Of a stretch of 64,000 bases of DNA, positions 12,054-24,317 are shown piece by piece. Each line of letters starts with the position of its first letter. Position 1 is the first letter of the stretch. Source of the stretch: Rhipidocladum racemiflorum (Eukaryota > Streptophyta > Magnoliopsida > Poales > Poaceae); assembly GCA_036346355.1 (NCBI GenBank), contig CM070584.1:26816039-26880038 (forward strand), given 5' to 3'. The notes under the pieces are model-generated. The model saw only the letters and a list, made by a program, of their open reading frames with translations. It ran no database searches and had not been told where the DNA came from. The position numbers were made by a program, and so were the translations under genes.

Positions 12054-15000
12054 GGTTTTCTTACTTCATTAAGATCCGGAGGTTTTGGCCGCTCCAAGAG
12101 CGTCCACGTTGCTTTCTTTGCGGAAAGCCCCTGATGAAATCTGAAATCGTTCGGTTGTCCTCGATTGCTTTCTCGATTTTGCTGCGCATTTTTGATAAAA
12201 CATTAGCCGGGGGTTTCCTGAGAGCTCAGCTATGCCACGTGGCTTCTTTGCCAGCTGTTCATTTTGCGCGCCTCTGCGGATCGGTCCGTTCGCGTGTCTT
12301 CGGAACGGAACTAGAACCTTCCATCGCACGGCACCTCACGTACCTTGCGCCCTCCGTTCGTTCCGTCCCCCGCACGCTCCTACGCCAATTCGTCGCCCTT
12401 GCCTTCCGCCGCGCGTGCGCGGCGCTCCCCCCCGCCTCGCACGCGGTTGCCTTCCGCCATTCGATCCTTGCCTCCTGCGTGCCGGTCGATCCGTCCACAC
12501 CCCGCCCCGTCCTACTGCTTCCCCTTGCCTCGGCCAACCCGCCCCGTGCTACTCCCTTTTTTCCCTCCACCTTTCTGCTGCTTACGATGTCTGGATTTCA
12601 TGCCCGATTATGCCGGTTAGCCCTGTTTTGCTGTATCATCGCCTCTTTGCCGCACCTGCATCCGTGCCCTCGCCGCGTCGCTTACCTTCGCCGCCGCTCC
12701 CTCAGCCTCGCGTTGCCTCCATGGGAACGCCTGCTGCTTCCCCTTCCCGGATCTCATATCCGCTTGTGCCATTGCGCGGTGCTTAGCCGTATGCATCTTT
12801 GCGTTTCTTGGCCCTGTTACCGCTCCGGTGCCTTCTCCTAGTGCCAATCCGATCAGCGCGGACCGCCGCTGCGTCCTTCTGTGAGTAACATGATGTGTTG
12901 ATTTCAACAGTCCAGAAACCCTCGATTTTAGCTTCATGTATTCCTGGTAGTTCTGGTTGGGAAAACATAGAGCTTTGAGCATCTTTCTTTGGTGTTTGTC
13001 TTTTCTTTCTACCCTTAATATAGTTAGCTTGTGCAAAGAAACACCTACAAATTTTTTTATGAATTTGGCGGATGATTTAGGCAAGCAAATCCACTCGATT
13101 CAGAGGGAAATCTTTCATATCCACTGTTTGCCTTGTTGCCTCTCTGAGAATTTGGCCTACAATATGAATATCGTGGGTTCGATAGCCGAGATGTGCATCA
13201 GCTATCTTATGAATACATCACCTATATTCCTTACGAGAGGTGCTTCTATGCTCTTCCTTCTAGTACAAGTTGCACAAATCTTCAAGCAAGCGAAGGGGTA
13301 AGTAATCACCATCTACCCTTTATTCATGCTTTAATAGTTGTGTAACTTTTAAAAGAAAGAGCATAGAAACGCCTCTCATTTCTTATATATGCAGCAACCT
13401 TAAACATAAGATAAATCCCGGTAAGCCTACTGTGATGCGCAAAGGCCCCTCTGGGCGCTTACTCTTGACCTTGAGAATCCTGGAGGAAAACCCGGAGAAG
13501 ATGAAGCGGGTCGAGGTCTCAGAGAATCACAGCTTAATCCTTTGACCTTGAGTAAGTGTGGTGATTTGCTAAGGTCAGACTTTTATTGTGCATCTAAAAC
13601 CTTGCCTTGCTTATGCCTTCTCATAGATAATTGTGCTTCAGCTTCTTTGGTCACAATACTATATTAACTATGATGTGCTAGGATCCTTCACTTGAACTTA
13701 TGCGATAGTTAACTTAAAACTCATATATGATTCCAACTCCCCCACCCCAGACCAGGCGGGAGCATCCTAGACTTTTTTCCCTTACTTTTGCTTCACCATT
13801 CATGTTCTCCAAAAAGTGATGTCTGATGCCACTGTACCATAGGATTGCTATCTATTATTACCAACAAATAGAAGATATTATCGCTCCACATTATCACTGC
13901 CTCTGGGCACATTTGTAGTTCTCATGCGTGTTGGTAGTTTTAGATTTGATATTTTCAGCATTTTATTGTTTGATTTGTCGATTGTTCTCCTTTACATTGG
14001 TTTTTGATCATTGCGAAATGTGACGAAAAGGTTCCATTATGTTTGCCTCAGGTTGATCTATGCTGCTTCGATGGAAGCTTTGATAGACCATCTGTCCCTA
14101 GTGATGCATCAACTGATGGGTCATTTTGTTCATCACTATGTTTCTTAAACCTTGCCTTGAGCTTTATTTCTGCCTGATTAGTGAATACATACATTGGTCT
14201 TGTTATGATTATCGTGGGTCTTATCATATGCCTTGGGTAGAACCTAATTGAATATGACTCCTCCCTGATGTACAGGTTGTTACAGAGCTTTGAAATTGAA
14301 GGACGGTTGATGTGGCTACTTTACAAAGGGTGTTTCCAAGGTTTGCTTTACAGCTTGCATGTGCTTACCATCATTTGAGCAAATTTTATCTTAAAGTTCT
14401 TATGAACTCTTGGCAACGTCGTATTGTTTCTTCAATATCTCTGCAAAGGTATAATATTTAGTTCTATATGCGTACGAAGCTTCATTAATCTCATGCAGCT
14501 TACGGACATGCCACAATTTGTAGTGATTCAAGAGATAAAAAAGCCCCTATTCTTATTTATGCCTTAGACTTTGGCCTTTTGTCGCCGGCTATATACTTTG
14601 GCCGCTTTCAAGATTACTTGTATGCCTAGCGATACTTTTTCCCCATGTGGTTTTGCATCTAGATAATGGCTTCTTTTGCTGCATAGTTTGATTTTCCTAG
14701 CCTAGGACTGGTCAGAGTATGTTTTTTTATGATGTTTATGTCAGTTTTGTTGCTGTGTGCAAAATTTGTCGTACAAACCTTGCATTGGATTAGGCGGCCA
14801 AAAAATAACAGGTTTGTTGCCTCTGCTGATCTGAAAGAAAACTTGATGTAGTCATTTGTTCTGGAAGAGAAAAAAAAACATATGTCACCACGAGTTCAAT
14901 TTGCTCATTGTTTTGGTATTCATTTCATGCTGTGCTTCACACCAATTGTGTTCGTACGTGTGTGCTAGATAATTTTACTACATTACTTTCTTGGGTGCTA

Positions 15001-15495
15001 CAGTACGATTTAACCGATGAATTTGATCAAATAGCATACTTCATATCTCACTCATGGAAGCGCTCAATTTAATTTGACGGCTAGATTGTTCGATATTCTT
15101 AAATTTGCATGTTCTAAAAAGATACGTAGATACATCTACACGATTTATAATACCATGATAGCGATGTGTTTAGAGTTATTCAAATTTTACAATAACAACT
15201 CAATTTAATTATATATCCTTATGTATTTCCCCAATACGAAAATTTCCCTATTTTGTTTCTGGAAGCACAGAATTATCATCGTATTCTAGGAATATAAAAG
15301 AAATAGGTTCCATTTATTTTGCAACTGAAAATGGCCCTATAAATTATTAGAACATGAATGAGTAATAGCCTTCAAGCTAAGGTACAAATTACATATCCTT
15401 TTTTTTTAGCAGATAATCTCCTTTGGCTACAAAAGATATGTTGACTTCGGATCCTTAGTCGTTTCTTGGTTTTTTTTATTGTTATCCATTTTGTT
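12054..15495. other. Intergenic stretch, no recognisable gene
   Basis: 12230-12860 is C-rich on the plus strand and stays open in several frames by composition only. It ends at a good donor (TCT|GTGAGTAAC near 12880), so it could be a 5' UTR or first exon of a lost gene or element. 12950-13310 has an open frame with no family match, followed by a GTAAGT donor at 13300. 13310-15490 is AT-rich with nothing recognisable. It may include the lost 5' half of the hAT element whose transposase tail is at 16642, but no hAT left terminus was found. Confidence 0.4.
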
Positions 15496-15504
15496 TGTAT
15501 CTTA

Positions 15505-15888
15505 GGCAAAATATCCGGTGCAACCACCGTTTTCGTGCAACCACCGTGCAACCCTACTAAAAAAAGTTCCAAAAAATTCTGAAAAAAATCATGGATGTAC
15601 ATATCAACGTACCCCATCTACGTATAAAATTTCATGATCAAATACGTCCTATGCTAGAAGTTACAAAAAAAAAACAAATTTTGTGCTGTCTACTGTAGCA
15701 AGATTCCAAGCGAAAATTTGTCTTTTTTGTAACTTCTAGCATAGGACGTATTTGATCATGAAATTTTATACGTAGATAGGGTAAGTTGAGATGTACATCC
15801 ATGATTTTTTTCAGAATTTTTTGGAACTTTTTTTAGTAGGGTTGCACGGTGGTTGCACGAAAACGGTGGTTGCACCGGATATTTTGCC
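15505..15888. mobile_element. Mutator-type MITE with long terminal inverted repeats
   Basis: 384 bp, almost a perfect hairpin. Arms of about 170 bp (starting GGCAAAATATCCGGTGCAAC) are near-exact inverted copies around a spacer of about 40 bp. It is flanked by a perfect 9-bp direct repeat TGTATCTTA (15496-15504 and 15889-15897), the target duplication length of Mutator-like elements. The arms contain a repeated motif (GGTGCAACCACCG, CGTGCAACCACCG). There is no coding capacity. The high arm identity suggests recent insertion. Confidence 0.92.
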
Positions 15889-15897
15889 TGTATCTTA

Positions 15898-16641
15898 TCT
15901 ACCCCCTATTTAAGAATGCATCAACCTTGGAAAACAATTGGGACTAATTTCTGCAAAAGAAAGGCTAATATTATTTCTATTGCAATTTGTATATTGTTGT
16001 CTAATTATACTTCTTGGCTACCTTTCCTGTAGTTGTTCATATTCGATTCATCCTCACAGGATTATTAGAAAATAGAGAACAGCTAAATTTTCATTTTCAG
16101 TCAAAAGACTCCCTTTTTATACATGTACGTCTCTACAACACAGTATTAAGCAGGAATTATATAAGAATGGTTGCATAGTTGGTATCCCAATGGTTTCCAT
16201 CAGACTTATTTTCAATGTTTTCTCATTTGCTCATTTTTTCAGTTATGTTTCTTACTTTCTTTTGCTCCAAGTCAGAGGACTACTTAATGTGCCGATTTTT
16301 TTTATCCTATTGGCAGGCAAAAAAATTGGAGCGGTTATTTGTTAAGCTAGTGGATTCAATTAAGATTTCTAAATGCTTTCTTGGAAGGTAATCCTTTATG
16401 CCCGAACATTATTGCAGATGCATCATGCACATTGCATCCTTAATAGTCTTATTGCTTATTAACTCATCCGAAACTCTGGTGAGCTTATTATTTTCTACAA
16501 CTACGTTGGCATATATTTCCTGCAGCTATTCATATATATACTTTATCAATCCAATATGACTTTTTTCGATCATACATTTTTTCAACGTGCTAGGTGTTTA
16601 ATGAATTTATTCTTGTGCAGAACAACTATTCTTCTTAAAAA
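15898..16641. other. AT-rich stretch upstream of the hAT transposase fragment
   Basis: No gene was recognised. A short open frame at 16179-16391 encodes a hydrophobic peptide without family motifs. A possible acceptor (CTTGTGCAG, about 16612-16620) precedes the transposase fragment, so this may be transposon intron. Confidence 0.35.
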
Positions 16642-17236
16642 CAGAGGCTTATTTTGGATCCTCGGAGAAAATTATCTGACTTGCAGGGCGCCTTCCACGG
16701 AATAGGTGAGGCATTCGATCTTGATTTCTCCGAGGCCTATACTCATGTTTATAACGAGTTTTTTAGTGTTTTCGACAAGTATTACGACAAGTTTGGCACT
16801 AGAAGTGAAGCAAGAAGATCTACTTCAACAACGCAACAAGCACGAGGCAGCTCTACCGCTTCAAATATTTGGAAGAAGCTAAAAGGCAAGGCATCCGGCT
16901 CTTCCCAATCGCCTACCAGGTCGACGTGGAATCCACGAGTAGAACTTAACCACTACCTCGACACGCCTTTTGTGGAGACCGACCTTGACGTGGACGAGGA
17001 TAATCAACTCAACTTGCTCTTGTGGTGGAAGAATAACGAACGTATTTACCCCGTGCTTGTTGGTTGAGGTGAGCCATTTTGCACAGGATGTACTTACTGT
17101 TCCGGTGTCCACTGTCTCGTCGGAAGCCACTTTCAGTTTGGTGGGAAGGGTACTTGAGCCGAGGAGGTCGTCTCTTCGGCCTGAGTTGGTTGAGGCAATT
17201 ACATGCTTAAAGGATCGAGCGTGCGTAAGATAGGAC
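16642..17236 (+). pseudogene. hAT-family transposase, C-terminal fragment with a frameshift
   Basis: The first part reads LILDPRRKLSDLQ, then AYTHVYNEFFSVFDKYYDKFG, the pattern before the hAT dimerisation domain. It continues to LNLLLWWKNNERIYPVL and a stop at 17067. The dimerisation (hATC) domain continues in another frame: FAQDVLTVPVSTVSSEATFS, then GRVLEPRRSSLRPELVEA and ITCLKD. The change of frame is close to 17060. The BED zinc finger and the catalytic DDE region are not found upstream, so the gene is truncated and frameshifted. hAT transposases cut and paste elements with 8-bp target duplications. Confidence 0.85.
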
Positions 17237-17499
17237 ACAACATGAGCCCGAGGATCAGGAGATTACGGAGGCGATTCTCGACTTCGACAATCTCAACCTC
17301 GAGTAGTTTACGTATTAATGTATGTTTACGTAGTTACTGTACACTTTTCCTTACCGGGGGTACCCCACACCGGGGTGTAAGGTTTTTAACGAGGCAGTAA
17401 CTTTGTACATATTCACGATTGAATAAAATTTAATATTTACCCCCAACATTTGTCTTCATTGCCTCAGCTCCGTGCGTCTCTGTGTTCTTTTCTCTCATT

Positions 17500-17657
17500 G
17501 CAATAGTGCAAATGGGCCGGGCTTGAGCTCGTCAAAAGCTAGTTGGGCCGGCACGGCCCGGCACGGTGGGCACGACGGGCCGACGTGGCACGGCACGGTT
17601 CCGGCCCGAAGCACGATGGGCCCGGGCCGGGCCGGCACGGCACGACGCCCACCTCTA
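17500..17657 (+). mobile_element. Right terminus of the hAT element
   Basis: Subterminal DNA dense in GGCCCGGCACGG and GGGCCGG motifs ends in CGCCCACCTCTA. Its complement TAGAGGTGGGCG is a typical grass hAT terminus. The element ends at 17657 and Pumilio copy 2 starts at the next base. The adjacent CGTCATAC (17658-17665) would be one half of an 8-bp target duplication, but its partner and the left terminus are not seen. Confidence 0.65.
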
Positions 17658-19039
17658 CGTCATACTATAGGATCAGCAGGTATTTTTTGCTGTTGTGTTA
17701 TTGTAGTAAATGGCTAGAAACTCGCTATTTTCTCTCATCATTTGCATAGGACCTGGAGGAGTTAATGGTTGTATGATACTGTACACATGTGTTTCTATTT
17801 TCTGTATAAGTAATAAATTACAAGATAAATCTAATTTCTATATAAGTAACAAAGTAAATGATAATCTCATAATGAGGCTGTTATTGGAATTGTACTGTGC
17901 TGAGCTTCAGCTGTTCAAGGACCTGACCGAACAAAATTCCCGCAGGTTGACACACTATACTGCCTTGTCATGTATCTGTCTTTGAAGTTCCCCTGCTCTT
18001 TTATCTCTCTCTGTACAAAATTTTTAACTTGGGGGGAGAGAGGGGGGCTGTTGTTATTGTAGTTATCCTTTAATACCTGACTCCAGTTAGACTACTACAA
18101 TTTCCTAATGCTCAACTTCCCTTTTCAGTTTGTTAGAGACAATTTCCAAGCTTGGATTACAGCAAGTGTCTGTCCTGCAGTATATGACTACCATGATCGA
18201 GATGCTTTTGGAGAAAGGAATTGTTGAGTATTCCATTGTACACACGGTCATATTGGAATACTTTACAATTGCTGATAAGGTAATTGTGTTTCATTGATGT
18301 GCTTGGCCTATCTTTACACAAAAGCTGCCCTTTACTGTGAAGTGTTTCTTCAGTTTATTGCATTATCTAATATATATTCGTTTTCGTAGACCTCAGCCTC
18401 CGACGTGATTTGTCAACTAATCCCACTTCTCACTCAAGGATCATCTGTCATAGACAGAGATGAACCATCGGTTGCCCCTGAATTACCAAAGAAAACAAAA
18501 GCTAAGAAGAAAAGGTCGTCAGAACCACTTCTCGTTCAGATCATGCACTCAAGAGAAGGATTAAAAATAGGGATTAGTTGCCTCAGGCATGGCAGTGCAA
18601 AGGTACCTTATTTAGTTTTTGTTTCTTTACGAATTCTTATTGTACGTTAAATACAAATTTTGGGGTGATCACCTGGTATAAATTTATCCACTCATGTATT
18701 CTTTTTTATGTTGATTTAATAATATTTGTAAATTTGTCGGACATTGAAGTGGCATGCAAATTAAACTGTCCATGTGCCCCACTCTGCATAATTCAGTATT
18801 TCTTTTCTTTCCCTCCTTTTAGGTGTCTGGATTATGTTCATTTGTAAGATGAATTTGATTTCCATCTAAGATTGCCTTAACTTGGTAATGTACTTCAGGA
18901 TAGGAAGAAGATTGTTAAAAGCTTGAAGGGGCACATTATGAAGCTTGCTCTCAATGATTATGGATGCCTTGTAAGTAATGTCTATATTTGCATTTTTCAG
19001 CGCTTACATAGGAATTTTATGTTGTAACCTGTAAAATGA

Positions 19040-22000
19040 TGTAAGAACCCTGAAATTCTAACTCTATTAATCATCTCATTAGAAGTCTAATTATCATCTA
19101 ATCATGCAAACTAGAATGGAAATGACAGCATAAGGATCAAGAATGCTATTGTTCAGTATGGGGAGTTTGGCATTGGAATAGAATGAGGACAATTCTGCCC
19201 TTGCCCATTCAATAGAGCTCAAGGGGTAGAAGAGTAACTTCGCGTCAGTGAGTGGATAAGAGCAAAGTTACAGCCAGTTTCACCTCACTCCTCGCCCACT
19301 TTTCCCTTTCACCTCGATGGAGCTCCTTCCATCACTTTCCTGCCAACCTAGAGTGGGTGTTTGAGGAGCATGATCTCGAGGGGGACCGCACTGGCCTGGA
19401 GGAGGAGGAGACCGGCTGAGCTGCCGGACCAGTGGCCCCAAGCCGAACCGCAAGGACCAGGAGGAGGTGGAGCCGGGCGAGCCAGGGTTCGACTACCTCT
19501 ACTCCAGCTCCTTCGTCAGTCATCTTCCCCAACCAACCGAACCAAGCAGGAGTCCAAGTAAGCCAGAGCAAACCTCATAGCATTTCAGTAGAAAGCAGCA
19601 AGCAAACCCTAGGCTAGAGTGTAGCATGCTAAACCCTCCAGATCTAGCAAGAACTAGTGTAGATCAGTGTTCTTCTTTTGGGTCTCAGAAGGGGAGTTGC
19701 CTAGGGGCTCTTGCAGCTCGTCCCTAGCCATTCCCAAGCCCTTACCTAGAGCTGGCCGGCTGGTATCGGCGCTGCAACCCCCCAAACCTAGGCCATCTCA
19801 CCCCAGATTTCATCATTGACCCAAGGCAACTTTGTAGCACCACTGTCTGAAGCCACCCAAGCAACCAAACTGTAAGCAACTCACTGAGCAACCACGCATA
19901 GTCCAGATCCCAGCAAGGCAAGGAAGCAGAAACCGAATCCCAAAGATGTAGCGCCCAAAGACTCCAAGATCGATTCCTGTGAGAAGAACCAAGTCACCAT
20001 CTAGCCACCAAGAATCCCTTCAACCATCAAAGAAGCAACCATGAACCCAAGAACCAAGTTCCAACAGAGAACCGAGTTCCTCCAAGCCACCATCATTCAA
20101 CCAGCAACCAAGAACCGAACCAAAGAAAGCAAGAATCCCCAAATCCATCAAATCATCAAAACCCTAGAACTTGGAAGCCAAGCAGCAGAGGAGCCGGTCT
20201 AAGGGAGATTAGGAGGAGGAGAGGGAGTGTGCAGGCAAGGCGAGTAGGGGGAGGTGTCGCCAGAGACAAATGGTTGAGGGGCACGCCAGAGGGAGAGGAG
20301 GCGAAGGAGAGGCTAGGGCCTCTGTTTGGCCTTGAGCTTGAAAAGAAAGGAGGAGAAGGAGAGGCGAATGCCTCTGTTGGTCGTGAGTCTGATAAAGAAA
20401 GAAAAGAGAGGAAGGAGAATTTGGCCGGGTCCAATTTGAAAGGAGTAGAGAAAGAGAAAGAAACAGAGAGAAAGAAAAGAAAGGGAAGAGAAGAAAAGCT
20501 GAGTTAGGTTTAGACCTTGGGTTTAGTTAATCCAATAACTTAATTAGATTTAGCTCTATCTCTGTTAATTGAAGTCTTTAGTTGTTGGATGCCATTATTC
20601 AGATTCAAAAGACTAAATATGAACAAAACTAATAGTTAGTAACTATATTTTCAGATCTGAACCTGAATCAAACAGATCTGAACCAACCTTTGAACGAGGA
20701 CGTACTTTCCAATTCTATTCCAGGCAAGTCCCTTTGATCATGTGTTTTAAATGCTTTAAATGTTTTTGTATTATAAATGTCATCTTGCATAGAAAATCTA
20801 TATTATAAATGAAACATGAAAAGATTGATGGTTGTGGAAATGGGAGTGTGGTACTGTTGGAAGATGGAATGTGGAAGAGTTGGTTGTGGAGTTGGTGAAT
20901 GGTGTGGTTAAATGAAAGGGGCATTGGGGAAATGGATAGATATTTAGTTGGGTTAATATTGGTGGGTAGAGGACGCCGATGAGAAGGTTGTTGGCCGGTG
21001 GGGTCCTCTACATATGTTATAATATAAGGTCAAACAATCTAACACTTGGGCGATGAGCCGTAAATGAGTATCAACCATAGTGTGAGGAATTCAGTCAGAA
21101 AAGGTTGTCCTAGGACGGTATCAATGCCTCCACCATGGGTAAGTTAAGGGGCGCGCCTCTGGGATATGCCGGTAGACCCAGAGGACTGAGGCCAATTGGA
21201 TGGCGGTATATTTGAAGCCAGTGGGTTACTGCCGTTGGTGCGGAGTAACAACTGTATCTGCGAGTTGAGGATGACCTTGGTGGGTGTCCCCAACTCGAGT
21301 ACAGGGGTGGAGAATTAATACTGGACTAGTGATAAACGTTCTGGGGCATCTAAATGTCGCTATGGGTAAAGTGGTACAAACCTGCGCAGGGTAAATCATG
21401 AATTCATGCCAGTCTCTTGGATTGGAGACTACGGAAGCTAAGTCTGTCTCATATACTGTGTTAGTAGAGTCTTTGGAAAGTTAAAATGAACCACTCTTTA
21501 ATAAAACTATCTTTCTTAAAAAGCTAGTTTGAGGGAAGGTGGAATTTGGTGGATTTCAAGTATTTAAGAGAGAAAACTCATCATGCATTCCTTGTTATTA
21601 ATGCTTGCTGAGTACTCTGTACTCACTCTTGCTTAAACCTCCCTTTGCTTAGAAGGTGAGTCCTATGGATCCGCTTTGGAGGCAGAGGGTGAGGATCATT
21701 CGCAGGACCAGGACTTATCAGAGGCAGTCTACTACTACTATCTACAGGAGGACTAGGGTGTCTAGGTGACCATCTCCTGGTGGACCGTTTCCCAGGGGAC
21801 CGAGGCCTGCCTACGAGGGGTCCTGGGTAATATTTATGTCTTATGTACTGTTGTATTAGTCTATTGTATAATTAACCTTTTAGACTTGTAGCCCAGCGTG
21901 GCAGGATGGTATGGAATAAAGGTACCAGTTTCCGCCTCTAATTATTGTTCTGCTGCAACACTCTGAACACGGCGTAGTAGCTAATAAAGTATCGGGCCGC

Positions 22001-22100
22001 TCGATATTTTGCTAGCCACTATGCCGAGATTCGAGTAATTAACCCCGCGTAATGATAGTGAAGCTGTTAATTACCAGGGCTAATTACCCGGGTCGTCACA
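19040..22100 (+). mobile_element. Solo LTR, gypsy type, 3.06 kb
   Basis: Begins TGTAAGAACCCTGAAATTC and ends GGGTCGTCACA, flanked by the perfect 5-bp duplication AATGA (19035-19039 and 22101-22105). It interrupts intron 10 of Pumilio copy 2; copy 1 has the uninterrupted sequence. There is no PBS, polypurine tract or pol, so it is a solo LTR left by recombination. The length and terminal sequence fit the long-LTR gypsy elements of grasses. The stretch 20225-20505 is purine-rich and open in one frame by composition only. Confidence 0.88.
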
Positions 22101-24317
22101 AATGATTACCCCAATGCTATACGAACAATATTAGTTCATTTTATGCTTCCAAATGATTTATCCTGAATTCTGTACTAACATAGTGGTTTTTCTTCAGTTC
22201 CTTGTTTGCATTCTTTCCATCGTTGATGACACAAAGCTCGTTACTAAGGTTAGCTAGCACAAGTCTTTTACTTATAGTGAGTATCATGCTTCCACTTCAA
22301 GCAGTCAGAAACGACGGTACTGATACTTTCCATTCGATTTTGTAGATTGTAATTCGGGAGCTGGCAAAACAGTTAAAGCAACTCATTTTTGACAAGGTAA
22401 AAGGGAAACATAGCTTCTGATGTTTCTTTTAAACAAATTTAAATCTACATTGGACTATTAGTAATGGAGCTCCTTGCTGGAACAGAATGGGAGACGCCCA
22501 TTGCTGCAGTTACTTCACCCTCTTTGCTCACGCTTTCTACCTCCAGCTGATCTTGCTTGTCTGAATTACAGCGTACCTTCTCTTGTTGCAAAGGCAAGTT
22601 GGCTACTCTGTTAACTCTAAGTATTTTGAAGAGAGGCATGTCCTAAAAATTGGCCGATTTTTGTTCAGGGTGAGGCATCAGAGAGTGCAACTGATGTTAT
22701 ATCTGAGAATAGGGTGGATGCTGCAGCTGATAAAGAGAACAGTGGGTCAGAAGGCATGCAGATTGTGGCTGACAGCAAGAAGGACCCGTCACAACGACGA
22801 CATGAATTGTTGATGAAAAGTGAGCTTGCTGAGGTGATACTCGTAACATGTATTTTAGCTTTCCATTTATTCAATAGCAATGATATGGGAGCAAGTACTT
22901 TTTCCCCTTTCGAGAACATTGATTCTTGCGATGGCGGTACTATATGATTTGCGGGTTACCATTAGTCACATAACATCTAATCAGCATACACCGCTACACG
23001 CTCACAAGTCACAGAACCCCTTGTCCCAGCGTACCTACCCATTGGTCACAGAACCCCTAATACCAGCATACACAGCGATGTGTGAAGTGATTCATAGAAC
23101 CTTGTTATAGAAAGGAAGACAAAATGGGCACAAAAGGAATTTTTTTGTGTGTGCAGTCATAAAGTAGTGTTCATCGTAAAGTTTTACTGTAGTGCCTGGT
23201 TTACATACTATCTGTGCCTTATTAGCTATTATCTTACTAAGACAAGTTAACTGTTTCTGTATTTACCAGTCATACTGATTAAATTGCTGTGTCATGGCCT
23301 TTATTCTAATGGTTATGTTGTACTGGCAACTTTAAGCTACTTACAAGTGATAGCATTAAAGTAGAAATACCAAATACGGTGTCAATGAGAAATTATGTTT
23401 TGGAAGTTGCATTCTTTCTTGTTCCTAATGTGCTTTAGAAGATATAATGTAGGCCTTCCTGATTTTCTTGCAGGCTCATCCAGACTTGCATTGAAAATGT
23501 TGGGCAGTTACTTCGAACAAATTTCGTTAAAGATGTATTATATGAGGTGATCCCCTTTGCCCATGCATGACCTCAATTGTCAATACCATGGCATGATATT
23601 AATGTTATGAATAGCACTTGTTGTATTAAATATGAGGCCAATGGTCAGAATATATAGATGTACATGAGGTACAAAAGGAAAGCGTATATAAGTTGGCAAC
23701 TAAACAAGGAAAACTTATATAAGGAAAACCTATATATGGAGTCTATATAAGACAATATCTATACCCTTAACACCCCCCCCCCCCAAATGCAAGAGGTATG
23801 CAATAGCATTGCATTGGGAAGGGTTGATATTAAGTCTTGAAGTAGTCGTCGTAGCATCTGACACTTGAAAAAACGAGCCGACGAAGGGGCTGAGTCGACG
23901 CAGAAGAGCTGACAGTGGAGCCAAGTCAATGAAGAAAAAATGACGAAGGAGCTGAGTCGATGAAGAAAAGCCGATCGAACGAGCCGAGCTGAAATCGGCC
24001 GGTATAGTGAGATGAAACCAACAGAGGAAAGTCGACGAAGCCGAGCCAAGTCAAGGTAATCGGAGTCGACGGAATGAGCCGAGCCGACAAGAGAACCAAG
24101 ATGCTAAGGACTTAGATGGACTCAACGAAAGCAATTATGCTAAGAAAGAATAAAAAATAACTAGAAGCACTACCAATAGATACTAGCAACAGCAACAGCG
24201 AGGAGAGAGCTAAAATGATGAGCGAGCAAGCCAAGATGGTGAAGAGCCGAGCCTACTAAATGAGTTGAAGAGCCGTAGCTGACTTAATGAGCCAAAGAGT
24301 GAACTGGAGACGACTTA

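Noticed and set aside
12029..12841. 270-codon open frame after Pumilio copy 1
   Set aside because: C-rich low-complexity DNA open in several frames on both strands, with no recognisable domain. It overlaps the Pumilio 3' flank at its start.
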